This document shows, piece after piece, positions 52,201-60,561 of a stretch of 64,000 nt of DNA. The DNA is taken from the NCBI GenBank assembly GCA_048013815.1, contig CM106586.1, forward strand, positions 17,050,001-17,114,000, read 5' to 3'. How positions within the stretch are numbered: position 1 is the stretch's first letter; each line of letters starts with the position of its first letter. The DNA comes from Setoptus koraiensis. Lineage: Eukaryota > Arthropoda. The translations under genes and the position numbers were made by a program. The notes beneath the pieces are model-generated. The model saw only the letters and a program-made list of their open reading frames with translations. It made no database searches and had not been told where the DNA came from.

Positions 52201-54316
52201 ATGTGGTGCCATCGAAGCTATAGGCTGCATGATTGATAGTTTAGAATTAGGCGTTGTTAATTTAATTTATCTATTAGTAGTTCCGGTGCTTAGGAGAATG
52301 AGTGATAAACACGACCAAGTGAGATTAACGGCCACGCACAATTTCGGTCAACTAGTGAGATTAATGCCTCTAGATACGGCAAAACCTGGTGATCTCAATG
52401 AGGAACTATTGTCCAAAAGAGAGGAAGAGAGATATTTTATTGAACAATTGCTTGACGGCAAAAAAATCGAGGATTATATTCTAGATGTACCCATTCAAGC
52501 TGAACTTAGATCTTATCAGCAACAGGGACTAAATTGGCTAGCTTTCTTGAATAAATACAATTTGCACGGAATACTTTGCGACGAAATGGGTCTTGGTAAG
52601 ACCCTCATGTCGATTTGTATGTTGGCCGGTGATCACTGGAAAAGAATGAATAATCATCTGAAAAATGAAAAAGATAAGCCAAAACCTTTACCGTCTTTAG
52701 TTATTTGTCCGCCAACTTTGACAGGCCATTGGTTGTACGAAGTAAAGAAATTCGTGCCCAACAAACAACACTTGAATCCCATAGTTTATGGCGGAACACC
52801 AGCCGAGCGTGTAAAACTTCGTGAGCGAATCTCTGACCTGATGGAGTTTCACCCTAGCTCGAACGGATCAACTGAATCGGAATCACATAGTATAAATTTG
52901 GTCATTTGCTCTTACGATATGGTCAGAAATGATATAGAGTATTTTAAAGGTATAACATGGAACTACTGCATTTTGGACGAGGGTCATATAATCAAAAACG
53001 GAAAAACAAAACTATCAAAGGCTATAAGATCCATCTCATCAGCACACAGGTTGATACTGTCCGGTACTCCAATCCAAAACAGTGTCACCGAGTTGTGGTC
53101 ACTATTTGATTTCCTGATGCCGGGTCTTCTCGGCTCGGAACGTCAATTTCACCAACGATACGCTCGCCCAATTTTGCAGAGTCGTGAGGCCAAATGCTCC
53201 TCTAAAGATCAGGAGGCCGGTGCACTGGCTATCGAAGCGCTTCATGGTCAGGTATTACCTTTCATCCTTAGGCGAAAAAAGGAAGACGTTTTAAAAGACT
53301 TGCCTCCGAAAATCATACAAGATTATTTTTGTGAGCTGAGTCCATTACAGGTTCTTCTATATGAAGATTTCACTTCAAATCGCCTTCATAACCAGGTGGG
53401 AGGACAGAGCTCTGGATCTCATAGTAGTTCTATTGTTGGAGATGAATCGAAAAAACATGTATTTCAGGCCCTTCAACATCTGAAAAATGTGTGCAATCAT
53501 CCTAAACTAGTTCTGAAGAACACTAATAATATTGGATATGAGAAAATAGAGAAAGAATTAAAACTCAATCTAGGTTCACTAGATGATATAGAGCATTCCT
53601 CGAAATTGAAGGCTTTGCGACAATTATTGCTTGATTGTGGCATCGGTAGCCCGCCATCGTCCAGTCAAGATCAAATTGTCGAAAGTGTCCTCAAACAACA
53701 TCGAGCATTGATATTTTGTCAATTAAAGTCCATGATTGATATTATAGAAAGTGACCTATTGAAACAGCATTTATCAAATGTTACCTACCTAAGGTTGGAT
53801 GGATCAGTTCCTTCTTCGCAACGACACTCACTCGTAGAACGGTTCAACAATGACCCGTCCATAGATGTTCTTCTTCTCACGACACAAATCGGTGGGCTTG
53901 GTCTGAATTTAACAGGAGCTGACACAGTTATTTTTGTAGAGCATGATTGGAATCCCACCAAAGACCTCCAAGCTATGGATAGAGCACATCGCATAGGTCA
54001 AAAGAAGGTTGTCAATGTATACAGATTAATCACTGTAGGCACTATAGAAGAAAAGATAATGGGATTGCAAAAATTTAAAACTACTATCGCAAACACTGTA
54101 ATTAGCCAAGAGAATTCTAGTATGAACACTATGAAAACAGATCAATTATTTGAACTGTTCAATCTAGATAAGTCGATGAGCGAAAAGCAAGAGGACAAGG
54201 AGGAAGAACTCAAATCCATGGCTTCCGTTTTAGAAATATTGCCTGATCTATGGGATCAGCAGCAATACGATTCAGAGTATGACCTGACAAATTTCGTAGC
54301 ATCATTGAAAGATTGA
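49247..54316 (+). CDS. BTAF1: TBP-associated ATPase BTAF1/Mot1
   Basis: One exon of 1689 residues, start ATG at 49247. The N-terminus (SRLDRLFILLDTGSTDAIRL, GEVQRLHPNELN) is the signature Mot1 beginning. HEAT repeats fill the first 1000 or so residues, with the WEIRHGAAIALREIIR and EWEIRHGGILVLKY units. The Swi2/Snf2 ATPase follows: SYQQQGLNWLAFLNKYNLHG, Walker A DEMGLGKT (about 1112), DEGH (about 1243), SGTPIQNSVTELWSLFDFLM and TTQIGGLGLNLTGADTVIF. It ends with HDWNPTKDLQAMDRAHRIGQ (about 1566) and VYRLITVGTIEEKIMG. The enzyme strips TBP from DNA with ATP in the nucleus and so redistributes it among promoters. It is somewhat shorter than human (1849). An intron-free gene for such a large ancient protein is remarkable. 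Confidence 0.96.
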   Translation: MVSRLDRLFILLDTGSTDAIRLAAANQLGEVQRLHPNELNILMQRLHEYSGKPSWETRVATGHAIKAIMKNVALDNRDIDIKLESNSDEYQSILNDYVTSKLSYDQYKLPQDRSNNNAEERGCNSVKKVKLEDTPQSTKTTVNGVWPLEWICDEYIDELFHSSWEIRHGAAIALREIIRTQGRQAGRRYGIGLTSPQNDTLNQIWLVDFSLKVLNAISLDKFGDFLFDQVVAPVRENCAQLLGCCLKYMSAENACKLNQVILNSFDRDEWEIRHGGILVLKYCLISADSSLAKQLLSVSYDFIRKSLSDPVDDVSAEAASALVPLKETLIDTVPDKITDLVDFLWNYLEHLDELSSSTSNIISLLSTLLVADKQIIGHQKLATLIPRLWPFISHPSTSVRISVLKALSTLLISSVNSCASWMPEKLLSEASRLIFQRSLIEDVEEIHELLANVWRLLVSVDEGSTNIISQQEILFKATFQYLNYWISLMIHPAHQPIDQSNSMWLCCNFKSSTNQSFPSDKNVFIAACTSTVDNPEKQKYQITRCRMLAAEFLGLLISNLMYGFNSTENKLTEVDQEPDCQKLNQLDILKYLNDMFVYYIGTTSATQRIISGWTIDAWYQPSTFCCLGIKPSGVNLPDQLKDRLVKGVGETSLYYDEVISSLTRLQNEAKEFVTLIVSNKLVVNDEMALIGEARVYTMNQIDSLCNINIDRGPSTTNSNSKSSSKQNNISKFLDKKQHLKEAFESVSESQRNLSTAVSCSLAYAIVSWQVRPSSMDSIIEPLMCSLSTEDDQLLQTKSVNHLVALILSQNLKSPDIVSSVIDKLIQTVCDFDLPESQDSQDASIIIYLDNLSKKVEQNTKKTSGASLALTVLVRKVGKDLPKRLSYLWEMVDYGIKQNKTNVGELSKRLKILEIIGPHVHEELHTRLSDIIPIINDLLSSTSPIIRHLAGRCIAMLAKIMTTKTLDLSLQTILDMLEADDSDLKRCGAIEAIGCMIDSLELGVVNLIYLLVVPVLRRMSDKHDQVRLTATHNFGQLVRLMPLDTAKPGDLNEELLSKREEERYFIEQLLDGKKIEDYILDVPIQAELRSYQQQGLNWLAFLNKYNLHGILCDEMGLGKTLMSICMLAGDHWKRMNNHLKNEKDKPKPLPSLVICPPTLTGHWLYEVKKFVPNKQHLNPIVYGGTPAERVKLRERISDLMEFHPSSNGSTESESHSINLVICSYDMVRNDIEYFKGITWNYCILDEGHIIKNGKTKLSKAIRSISSAHRLILSGTPIQNSVTELWSLFDFLMPGLLGSERQFHQRYARPILQSREAKCSSKDQEAGALAIEALHGQVLPFILRRKKEDVLKDLPPKIIQDYFCELSPLQVLLYEDFTSNRLHNQVGGQSSGSHSSSIVGDESKKHVFQALQHLKNVCNHPKLVLKNTNNIGYEKIEKELKLNLGSLDDIEHSSKLKALRQLLLDCGIGSPPSSSQDQIVESVLKQHRALIFCQLKSMIDIIESDLLKQHLSNVTYLRLDGSVPSSQRHSLVERFNNDPSIDVLLLTTQIGGLGLNLTGADTVIFVEHDWNPTKDLQAMDRAHRIGQKKVVNVYRLITVGTIEEKIMGLQKFKTTIANTVISQENSSMNTMKTDQLFELFNLDKSMSEKQEDKEEELKSMASVLEILPDLWDQQQYDSEYDLTNFVASLKD

Positions 54317-54640
54317 TATATGATAAAAGAACATTAAAATAGAACAATATCAGAAAAATTGGAGATACAACACTAGTTTCAGTATCAGAGAAAAAGATGT
54401 ACCTCTCTCGCTATGGCTCGATAAACGTTAGTTACTTCTGCTTCGTTCCTCTGCTAGTAAGCTTGGCGGCGACATATTTTTATGCGCCCCTCCGCTGTCC
54501 GAGATAACATCAGACGCGCTTTTGGTTCATTGATAAAAACTATACATGTATCGTGCATAAATCATGTTCTTCATCAACATTTTCATTTCATTCTGTTGAC
54601 ACACAATATTGTTTGCAAATAAACCTCCAATTATACAAAC
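54317..54640. other. Short intergenic stretch, BTAF1-DNAJC12
   Basis: About 320 bp with no ORF; BTAF1 3' end and DNAJC12 promoter. Nothing specific seen. Confidence 0.4.
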
Positions 54641-55271
54641 ATGGATGTTGTAGCCGACATCCTCAATTATGAAAAACAAAAACTGGACTTCTATGCCATT
54701 TTAAACTGTTCCCATTCATCTTCCGTAAGTGAAAACAATTTTTATCGATGGTGTCGAGTACGGTATCGATGTCGATCATCCATAATGAATCGCTAAACAT
54801 ACTTTCATCTGTTGTTCGATTATTTTTTCTGAATATTCAACCCGACAGACGGAGCAGATACTCGCGGAATACAGAGTTAAGGCCCTTCAATTGCATCCAG
54901 ATAAAAATCTCGACAAACCTGATTGTGTTGATCAATTCAGGCAGCTTCAAAGAGCTAAAGATACTCTGTGTGATAAGGAAAAACGAAAGTCTTATGACAA
55001 ATGGCTGCAATCCGGCATAACAATTGACTTCGAAAGATGGCTTGCAATGAATGCAAGTCATTCCATGCATTGGGCACCGAGAACTGTTAGCACCAGGCTC
55101 ATGGTGGAGGAAGACAATTCCAGTCGCATAAGATCTACAGCTACATCGATGGATCGAGACCTGACGAATAACAGGGCTGATCAGAGTAACCCAGCCCTCT
55201 TCCAGGCACCATGGAGATCAGAGGATTCGAGTTCATCTTTGTTGAGAAGATTCAGAAATTACCAAATCTAA
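54641..55271 (+). CDS. DNAJC12: J-domain co-chaperone DNAJC12
   Basis: Two exons, 54641-54724 and 54849-55271, with a 124-bp phase-0 intron (GTAAGT...CGACAG), give 168 residues. Exon 1 (MDVVADILNYEKQKLDFYAI) matches the DNAJC12 start, which puts the J domain after ILNY. Exon 2 continues TEQILAEYRVKALQLHPDKN with the HPD motif, then FQRLQ/FRQLQRAKDTLCDKEKR and RKSYDKW. The family's private features are present: WLAMNASHSMHWAPRT (compare SMHW in human) and the extreme C-terminus LLRRFRNYQI, nearly the same as human LLRKFRNYEI. It stimulates Hsp70 and, in vertebrates, protects aromatic amino acid hydroxylases. Human is 198 residues; the shorter linker here explains the difference. Confidence 0.93.
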
Positions 55272-55540
55272 TGTCAACTAAATCATTGGGAATGAATGAG
55301 CGTATGTTAGTCTGGGAATGAATTCAATGAAACCTTTCGTTACAGTATTTGCATTAATAGTTTCGAACTTTTGACATGCTTGGGTTGATTCTTAAAAAAG
55401 AAAAAAATAATAATTGTGTGTATCAGAGCACCTTGAGTGAAAGTAGAACAGAGAAACTATTATCCCCATATCTCTGGACAGCGATCTCCAATTTATTTTG
55501 ATTCAATCATTGTAACTCATTGACACGTACTACCGAGGAA

Positions 55541-57010
55541 TCAAATCTTACATGGCAAGTCAACAATTACAGCTTTGGTCTCGTAGAACTGCTTGAGTCC
55601 TTCCATACCAAACTCTCTGTTGATACCGGATTGTTTGTATCCGCCGAAAGGAACTTGAACACCAGAATTTAGGAATTGATTCACGTACACCTGTCCAGCT
55701 TCTAAATATGATGAAACTTTGATGGCCGTGTTTAAATCATTTGTGAATAAGCCTGCGGCCAAGCCATAGGTAGTTGCATTGGCGCGTTTAACAACTTCTT
55801 CAATATCTTTGAATTTCAGAATCTGTTGGACAGGGCCAAAAATCTCTTCTTTAGCGATGCGCATATCATCAGTGACATTGGAAAATACAGTTGGTTGGAC
55901 AAAGAAGCCTTTATCGCCGACCCTCTGGCCTCCTATCTCTAGCTTCGCTCCTTCTTTTTTGCCTGACTCGATCAAATCAATAATTTTATCGAATTGCTCC
56001 TGGTCGATCTGGGGTCCGTGTGTCACAGACTCATCCAAAGGATCGCCGATTTTTGCTTGACCTGCCTGGATTATCGTCTTCTTTACAAATTCGTCGTAGA
56101 TGGACTCATGAACGAAAGTTCTTGTAGCAGCACAACAACATTGTCCTTGATTTACCACACACGCTTCATGCGCATATTTCACAGCTTTATCTAGATCTGC
56201 GTCGGCAAACACTATCAGCGGACTCTTACCACCTAACTCCAACGAAACTCGCTTGATATGATTTGCTGCCTCTCTTTGAATAATTTTTCCAACTTGGGTT
56301 GAACCGGTGAAGGAGATGTGTCTGACAAGAGGATGCTGAACTAATGGCTGACCGGTAGTGGGTCCGAATCCTGCGATTATATTGACGACACCAGGCGGGA
56401 AACCGGCCTCTTTGACCAATTGGCCAAGATACAATGTAGTTAGGGGTGTCTGCTCAGCCGGTTTCAGGACAACTGAATTGCCCATAGCGAGGGCTGGAGC
56501 TATTTTGATGACGGCCATCTCGATTGGGTAGTTCCATGGCGTTATTGCTGCACATACACCTACCGGCTCGCGCCTGGTATAAGCAAAAACCTTACCGTCG
56601 GAGGGTAGGACCTCACCGCTAACTTTATCGGCAGCACCGGCATAAAACTTCAAGGTATTAATGGAAAAATTTATGTCATCAACTGATGACTGATAGAGTT
56701 TACCGCAATTCAGGGTTTCCAGGCTAGCCAAATAATTTAGATCGCGTCTGAGCAAGTCGGCCAACTTCAGCAGAAGATCGCCCCTTTCACTCGCATCCAT
56801 GTCTCGCCAATCCGATCCAATCTGCATGGCACCCGAGGCTGCTTGGACGGCCTTATCAACATCTTCTATACCTGCCTCTTGGACCTTCGCAATAACATTT
56901 CCTGTTGAAGGATTTATCGTGTCGAATGTTTTTCCCACTGACGAATTGACCCATGCATTGTTGATGAACAATTGGGTAAATTTTACTGCAACATTTTTTA
57001 TTGAGCTCAT
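55541..57010 (-). CDS. Aldehyde dehydrogenase, ALDH1/2 class
   Basis: A single exon of 489 residues. I start at the ATG at 57010 (MSSIKNVAVKFTQLFINNAW); the frame goes 16 codons further only from a TTG. All ALDH landmarks are seen: ITPWNYP, KPAEQTPLT, the NAD-binding SFTGSTQVG (about 233), LELGGKSP with the general-base Glu (about 258), and NQGQCCCAATR with the catalytic Cys (about 292). EEIFGPVQQ and PFGGYKQSGINREFG complete the set. GPQIDQEQFDKIIDLIESGK and YFVQ/FFVQPTVFSNVTDDMR place it with cytosolic ALDH1 (retinal-type) enzymes. No mitochondrial presequence is visible. It oxidises aldehydes to acids with NAD+; the substrate is not predictable. A minus-strand AATAAA lies near 55492-55497, just past the stop. 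Confidence 0.92.
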   Translation of the reverse strand: MSSIKNVAVKFTQLFINNAWVNSSVGKTFDTINPSTGNVIAKVQEAGIEDVDKAVQAASGAMQIGSDWRDMDASERGDLLLKLADLLRRDLNYLASLETLNCGKLYQSSVDDINFSINTLKFYAGAADKVSGEVLPSDGKVFAYTRREPVGVCAAITPWNYPIEMAVIKIAPALAMGNSVVLKPAEQTPLTTLYLGQLVKEAGFPPGVVNIIAGFGPTTGQPLVQHPLVRHISFTGSTQVGKIIQREAANHIKRVSLELGGKSPLIVFADADLDKAVKYAHEACVVNQGQCCCAATRTFVHESIYDEFVKKTIIQAGQAKIGDPLDESVTHGPQIDQEQFDKIIDLIESGKKEGAKLEIGGQRVGDKGFFVQPTVFSNVTDDMRIAKEEIFGPVQQILKFKDIEEVVKRANATTYGLAAGLFTNDLNTAIKVSSYLEAGQVYVNQFLNSGVQVPFGGYKQSGINREFGMEGLKQFYETKAVIVDLPCKI

Positions 57011-57376
57011 TTTCCGGCCTTGAATTGATGACGAAAAATGGGTTGAGTATTTGAACAACTGATGTGAAACTTCAAAATGTCAAAATATCGGTGCCTAGCT
57101 CACGTCTGTGACTGATGACACCTATATATATCATGAACCACCACCATGTTCTAGATGTTTCGAATAATCACTCCATTGTTTACTAAGCGCAAATTTCAAA
57201 CCCTATTAGAATTCAAATTGTTATCATCGAAATTGACACAATCTCCGACGAGCTCTGCAAGATCTATTGCTTGTCGACCTGCCATCGCCAATAAATACAA
57301 TCCACATCAAAGTGCTATTGACTGTCTTAGAGGTTGCTTGTTTATTGTTTGTTTCTGCAGCAAACAACTGTGAATT
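57011..57376. other. ALDH 5' flank / BORCS8 3' flank
   Basis: A plus-strand frame at 57155-57373 (72 codons) has an Arg/Ser-rich, mitochondrial-like start but no domain, and overlaps the flank of two minus-strand genes. I do not call it a gene. Confidence 0.35.
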
Positions 57377-57697
57377 TTATTTCCTAGTGCTCAGCATGTT
57401 TTTAGAGGTGTTCCTTAATAGTTCGCTTATGTTCGAAAACGTTTTTTCCGCCTCGGTCATCTTATCTAGAACAGTCAAGGTGTAGTTGAGATCGAATATG
57501 ACACCGGTCAATTTACCATTCACCCTCTCGAGCTCTATTTGTTCGTTTGCCAGTGCCGGAGCCGCTTTATATACGTGCTCTTGTATGCGGTAACTGGCGA
57601 GTGTTGGCTCGTGAGCTGACTTGTATAGAAATCTGTTGAAATACTGACATACTGACTTGGTCTTTTGGATAACCTCTTGATCTTCTCCTGGTGCCAT
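57377..57697 (-). CDS. BORCS8: BLOC-1-related complex subunit 8
   Basis: A single exon of 106 residues, start ATG at 57697. The core reads FLYKSAHEPTLASYRIQEHV then KAAPALANEQIELE, against VLANEPSVALYRLQEHV and RSLPELAQHKADMQ in the human protein. The following hydrophobic helix (GVIFDLNYTLTVLDKM) and SELLRNT also fit. BORCS8 is one of eight BORC subunits that recruit ARL8 to lysosomes and couple them to kinesin for outward transport. Length is close to human (119). AATAAA follows the stop within 10 bp on the coding strand, so the 3' UTR is very short. It is divergent from the cornichon gene, with 387 bp between the start codons. Confidence 0.85.
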   Translation of the reverse strand: MAPGEDQEVIQKTKSVCQYFNRFLYKSAHEPTLASYRIQEHVYKAAPALANEQIELERVNGKLTGVIFDLNYTLTVLDKMTEAEKTFSNISELLRNTSKNMLSTRK

Positions 57698-58084
57698 AAG
57701 CTTCTATTGCCAAATAAGAAATGTGGAAAAAGAATCAACAAAATCAAAGAAAAAGAATTATGTAACCGCCTGTGGATGAATCCGTTTACAACAGAATATT
57801 TTCCAATCAGCTGTTTTTGACTCACCACTGTGGAGCATGTCTCCAAAGCACAAAATGTGATTCATCTAACCGTTTTTTTTCTCACATCATGTTTACAACC
57901 TATGACAACATCCTTTTTGCATAATCATCTTACGCATAACTTAAGGAAAATCATTCATTTTATTATTAACATATAGGCATTGTCGTTGTAATCAGCCACA
58001 TCATCAATTTACCTTATCGAGCACCAGAATTGATTGCTTTATTAGCGATAACAGTAACCAACTACAACTATACAAATAATCATC
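57698..58084. promoter_or_regulatory. Divergent promoter region, BORCS8 and cornichon
   Basis: 387 bp separate two divergent start codons, so both promoters must lie here or close by. No ORF, no obvious TATA box. Confidence 0.5.
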
Positions 58085-58546
58085 ATGGCATTTTCCTGGA
58101 CCGCTGCCTCTTACATAGCCGCTCTTGTGGGTGATGCTTTCCTCATATTTCTACTGGTCTTCCATGTTATTTCATTTGATGAGCTTAAAACAGATTTTAA
58201 GAATCCAATTGAGCATTGTAAAACACTCAATCCGTTGGTGCTTCCCGAATATGCCCTTCAATTACTGATGACAGTATTTTTCCTATTTTGTGGCGAGTGG
58301 ATCACTGTACTTATCAATTTACCTTTATTGGCTTATCACATATATCGTCTCCATAAGTCACCAATACGAGCCAAGCTATTCAATTTCATCAAAATAGGGC
58401 TATATGATCCTACAAGCATCATGAACTCAGATCAAATGTCCAGAGCTATCAAAGAAGGATGGATCAAGCTAATCTTTTATCTTTTCTGTTTCTTTTATTA
58501 CATATATGGTCTAGTATCATCATTGATAAGTATCGAGTCTCCGTGA
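58085..58546 (+). CDS. cni: Cornichon family cargo receptor
   Basis: A single exon of 153 residues, ATG at 58085. The N-terminal helix FSWTAASYIAALVGDAFLIF is followed by the family hallmark ISFDELKTDFKNPIEHC, then LNPLVLPEYALQLLM, INLPLLAYHIYRLHKSP, GLYDPTSIMNSDQM and KEGWIKLIFYLFCFFYYIYG. These align end to end with CNIH1/CNIH4-type proteins. They are ER membrane proteins that load selected cargo, such as TGF-alpha-like ligands (Gurken in flies), into COPII vesicles. CNIH2/3-type AMPA-receptor insert residues are not evident, so CNIH1 is the better match. AATAAA sites occur at 58584-58592. Confidence 0.94.
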   Translation: MAFSWTAASYIAALVGDAFLIFLLVFHVISFDELKTDFKNPIEHCKTLNPLVLPEYALQLLMTVFFLFCGEWITVLINLPLLAYHIYRLHKSPIRAKLFNFIKIGLYDPTSIMNSDQMSRAIKEGWIKLIFYLFCFFYYIYGLVSSLISIESP

Positions 58547-59172
58547 GACGGCCTGAGAGAGTGTCGAAGAAACAAAATGAATGAATAAATAAATCTAATT
58601 GTACATACAAACATCACGCAATAATAATCAATACACGTCTCGTGCGTTTCGGATCCAACTACACCGTTTTATCATCACACTCTAATTTAAGATGGTGTGA
58701 AATGATGAAAATTTATTCACATTAACAGGAAACGTTTTTTGTCCGGCTTTATTTTCAATGATTAGTGCGTGTCATTTCGCTAAAGTTACAAATTATAGGT
58801 AATAGCTATTGAAAAGAGCCCCTGAGATTAGTTGATTCCCTAGATAGTGAATTGGTAAATTCAAGCTATTTAGCAGAGTATTTAACAGTATTCGTAAACT
58901 AACGATGGTACAGTTATAAACAAAATTTCTTTAAATTTGCTCCAGATACTCTTCATCTTTGTCGTTTGACCATCATTGAAGATATTGATAAAACTATAGA
59001 CATTGCGGTTGTTTGCATCAACGCTTATTATTACATTATCATGATATTAATGGTGCTCGTTATTGTTGCTGTGTCTCTATTTCCTTATGGATGCCGCCAT
59101 TGATTATTTGTTTGTTGGTTGCAGTGCTTTTGGATTGATGTTACTAATTGTGTATAGTTGTTGTTGTTGTTT
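58547..59172. other. Convergent 3' flanks of cornichon and PINCH
   Basis: 626 bp, A/T-rich, no gene. It contains the cornichon polyadenylation site near 58584 and runs into the TTG-rich 3' end of PINCH. Confidence 0.45.
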
Positions 59173-60561
59173 TTAGTTGCTGTTGATTTTGTTATTGCTA
59201 ATGTTGTTGATGTTGTTGTTACTGCTGTTGTTATTATTAATATTATCGTTGTTATTATTTACACTTTTGTTGTTGTTGTTCAACTTTTTATCCCTTCTAT
59301 GTTGTTCGGCTAAACGTTTCCTGACATCACGAGGAAACTTGTCGTAGCACTTTTTACAGCACGGCTTCTGATCTACATCATAGAATTTAGATTTGTTTGC
59401 TATCAATTTAACGTCACAAAAGGCACAAGCAAAATGTTGTACACACCATGTCTTATTAAGTGCAGTGATAACGTCTCCTTTAATCATTTGTTGGCACACA
59501 AAACATGGACTTCCGAATAGTTGATAATAATGTTGTTCACAATAGGCCAGTCCCTTCTTTTCGAAGTGTCTCTTGCCCAAGAATGGTCGCTCGCATCTGG
59601 CACATACAAAATGATCAACGTGCCAGTGTTTACCGAGAGCGGTCACAATACGTTCCTCAATGGGTCTCCTGCAGGCGCCACAAATTGGTATGCCCATTTT
59701 GTCGTGACACTTGAGGCAGTATAAGTCTTCTTTCACTTGTCTGGCATCCGATCGCAGCTCGACACCGCAAGCCCGACAATTGAAATGGTAAGCATGATAT
59801 GGTTCTCCCTGTGTTAGCGACAACGCAAAAGTAAAAAAAGTTTACAAACGTTTGTTTCGATTTGTTTATTAGTGGATAGTTGATTAATCGATCGATTGAT
59901 TGTTTGGTGTTGCTCAATTGCGCCACTCACCTTGTATTTAAGCGGCGGGGCGTCGTCGATGAATCCCTTGCACTTTTGGCAGATGTAACGGCCTACGGCG
60001 GCGGCCTTCTCCAGAACGTTGCAGTCATGACACAAGGCTCGGCCTGCGATTAGTTGCGATGGTAGACGGTGTGAGGTAGATGGTTGGTTAGTTAGTCGGT
60101 TAGTTAGCTACTAGGGTTGAGTATTTTTGGATTGAGGCTAGGTGTTATTGGGATGCTATCGGGATGCTAGTGTGGCCCTGTTGGGCCCGAAGCTCACCGT
60201 TGTTCTTGATGAAGCCCTGGTCGGCGAGTGGGCGCTGGCAGAGCTGACAATTGAAACAGTTTGGATGCCAGCTGTTGTTGAGTGCCTTGATGACGCGCCC
60301 AATGATGAATTGGCCGCATTTTCCGCAACACGGGGCAAATAATACTTGAAAGTCGTGCTCGCAATATTTTCTATTGGCAAATTCATAAAAGATCTCACTT
60401 TTATCGAATGGTTTAAAACATTGTGCACAAACAAAGCACCTCTGATGCCACACCTCGGCGCCCGTGTTGACAATTTTCTCTCTTTCCTCGAATCCCTCGC
60501 CACAATGTGAACAGTACATGGCCTCAGAGGCCAGCTCTATTTGGTTTCTCATGAGCGACAT
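59173..60561 (-). CDS. LIMS1: PINCH (LIMS), five-LIM adaptor of integrin adhesion
   Basis: Three exons on the minus strand: 60561-60198, 60043-59931 and 59808-59173, with introns of 154 and 122 bp (GTGAGC...CGCAG; GTGAGT...CACAG). Joins are phase 1 (G|GC) and phase 0, giving 370 residues. Five LIM zinc fingers follow in order, for example [84 protein letters not shown] and [20 protein letters not shown], with the Cys/His ligands in place. The last finger ends [19 protein letters not shown], as in PINCH. With ILK and parvin it forms the IPP complex linking integrins to actin (steamer duck in flies). The C-terminal 40 residues are an Asn-rich tail encoded by TTG/TTA runs (59173-59280), absent from the human protein. 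Confidence 0.95.

Noticed and set aside
54725-54848. Plus-strand frame (from 54748) that continues into DNAJC12 sequence out of phase
   Set aside because: The segment is the DNAJC12 intron; splicing 54724 to 54849 restores the J domain exactly.
57155-57373. 72-codon plus-strand ORF with a mitochondrial-like start
   Set aside because: It sits in the flanks of two minus-strand genes and ends without a domain or a supported splice donor.
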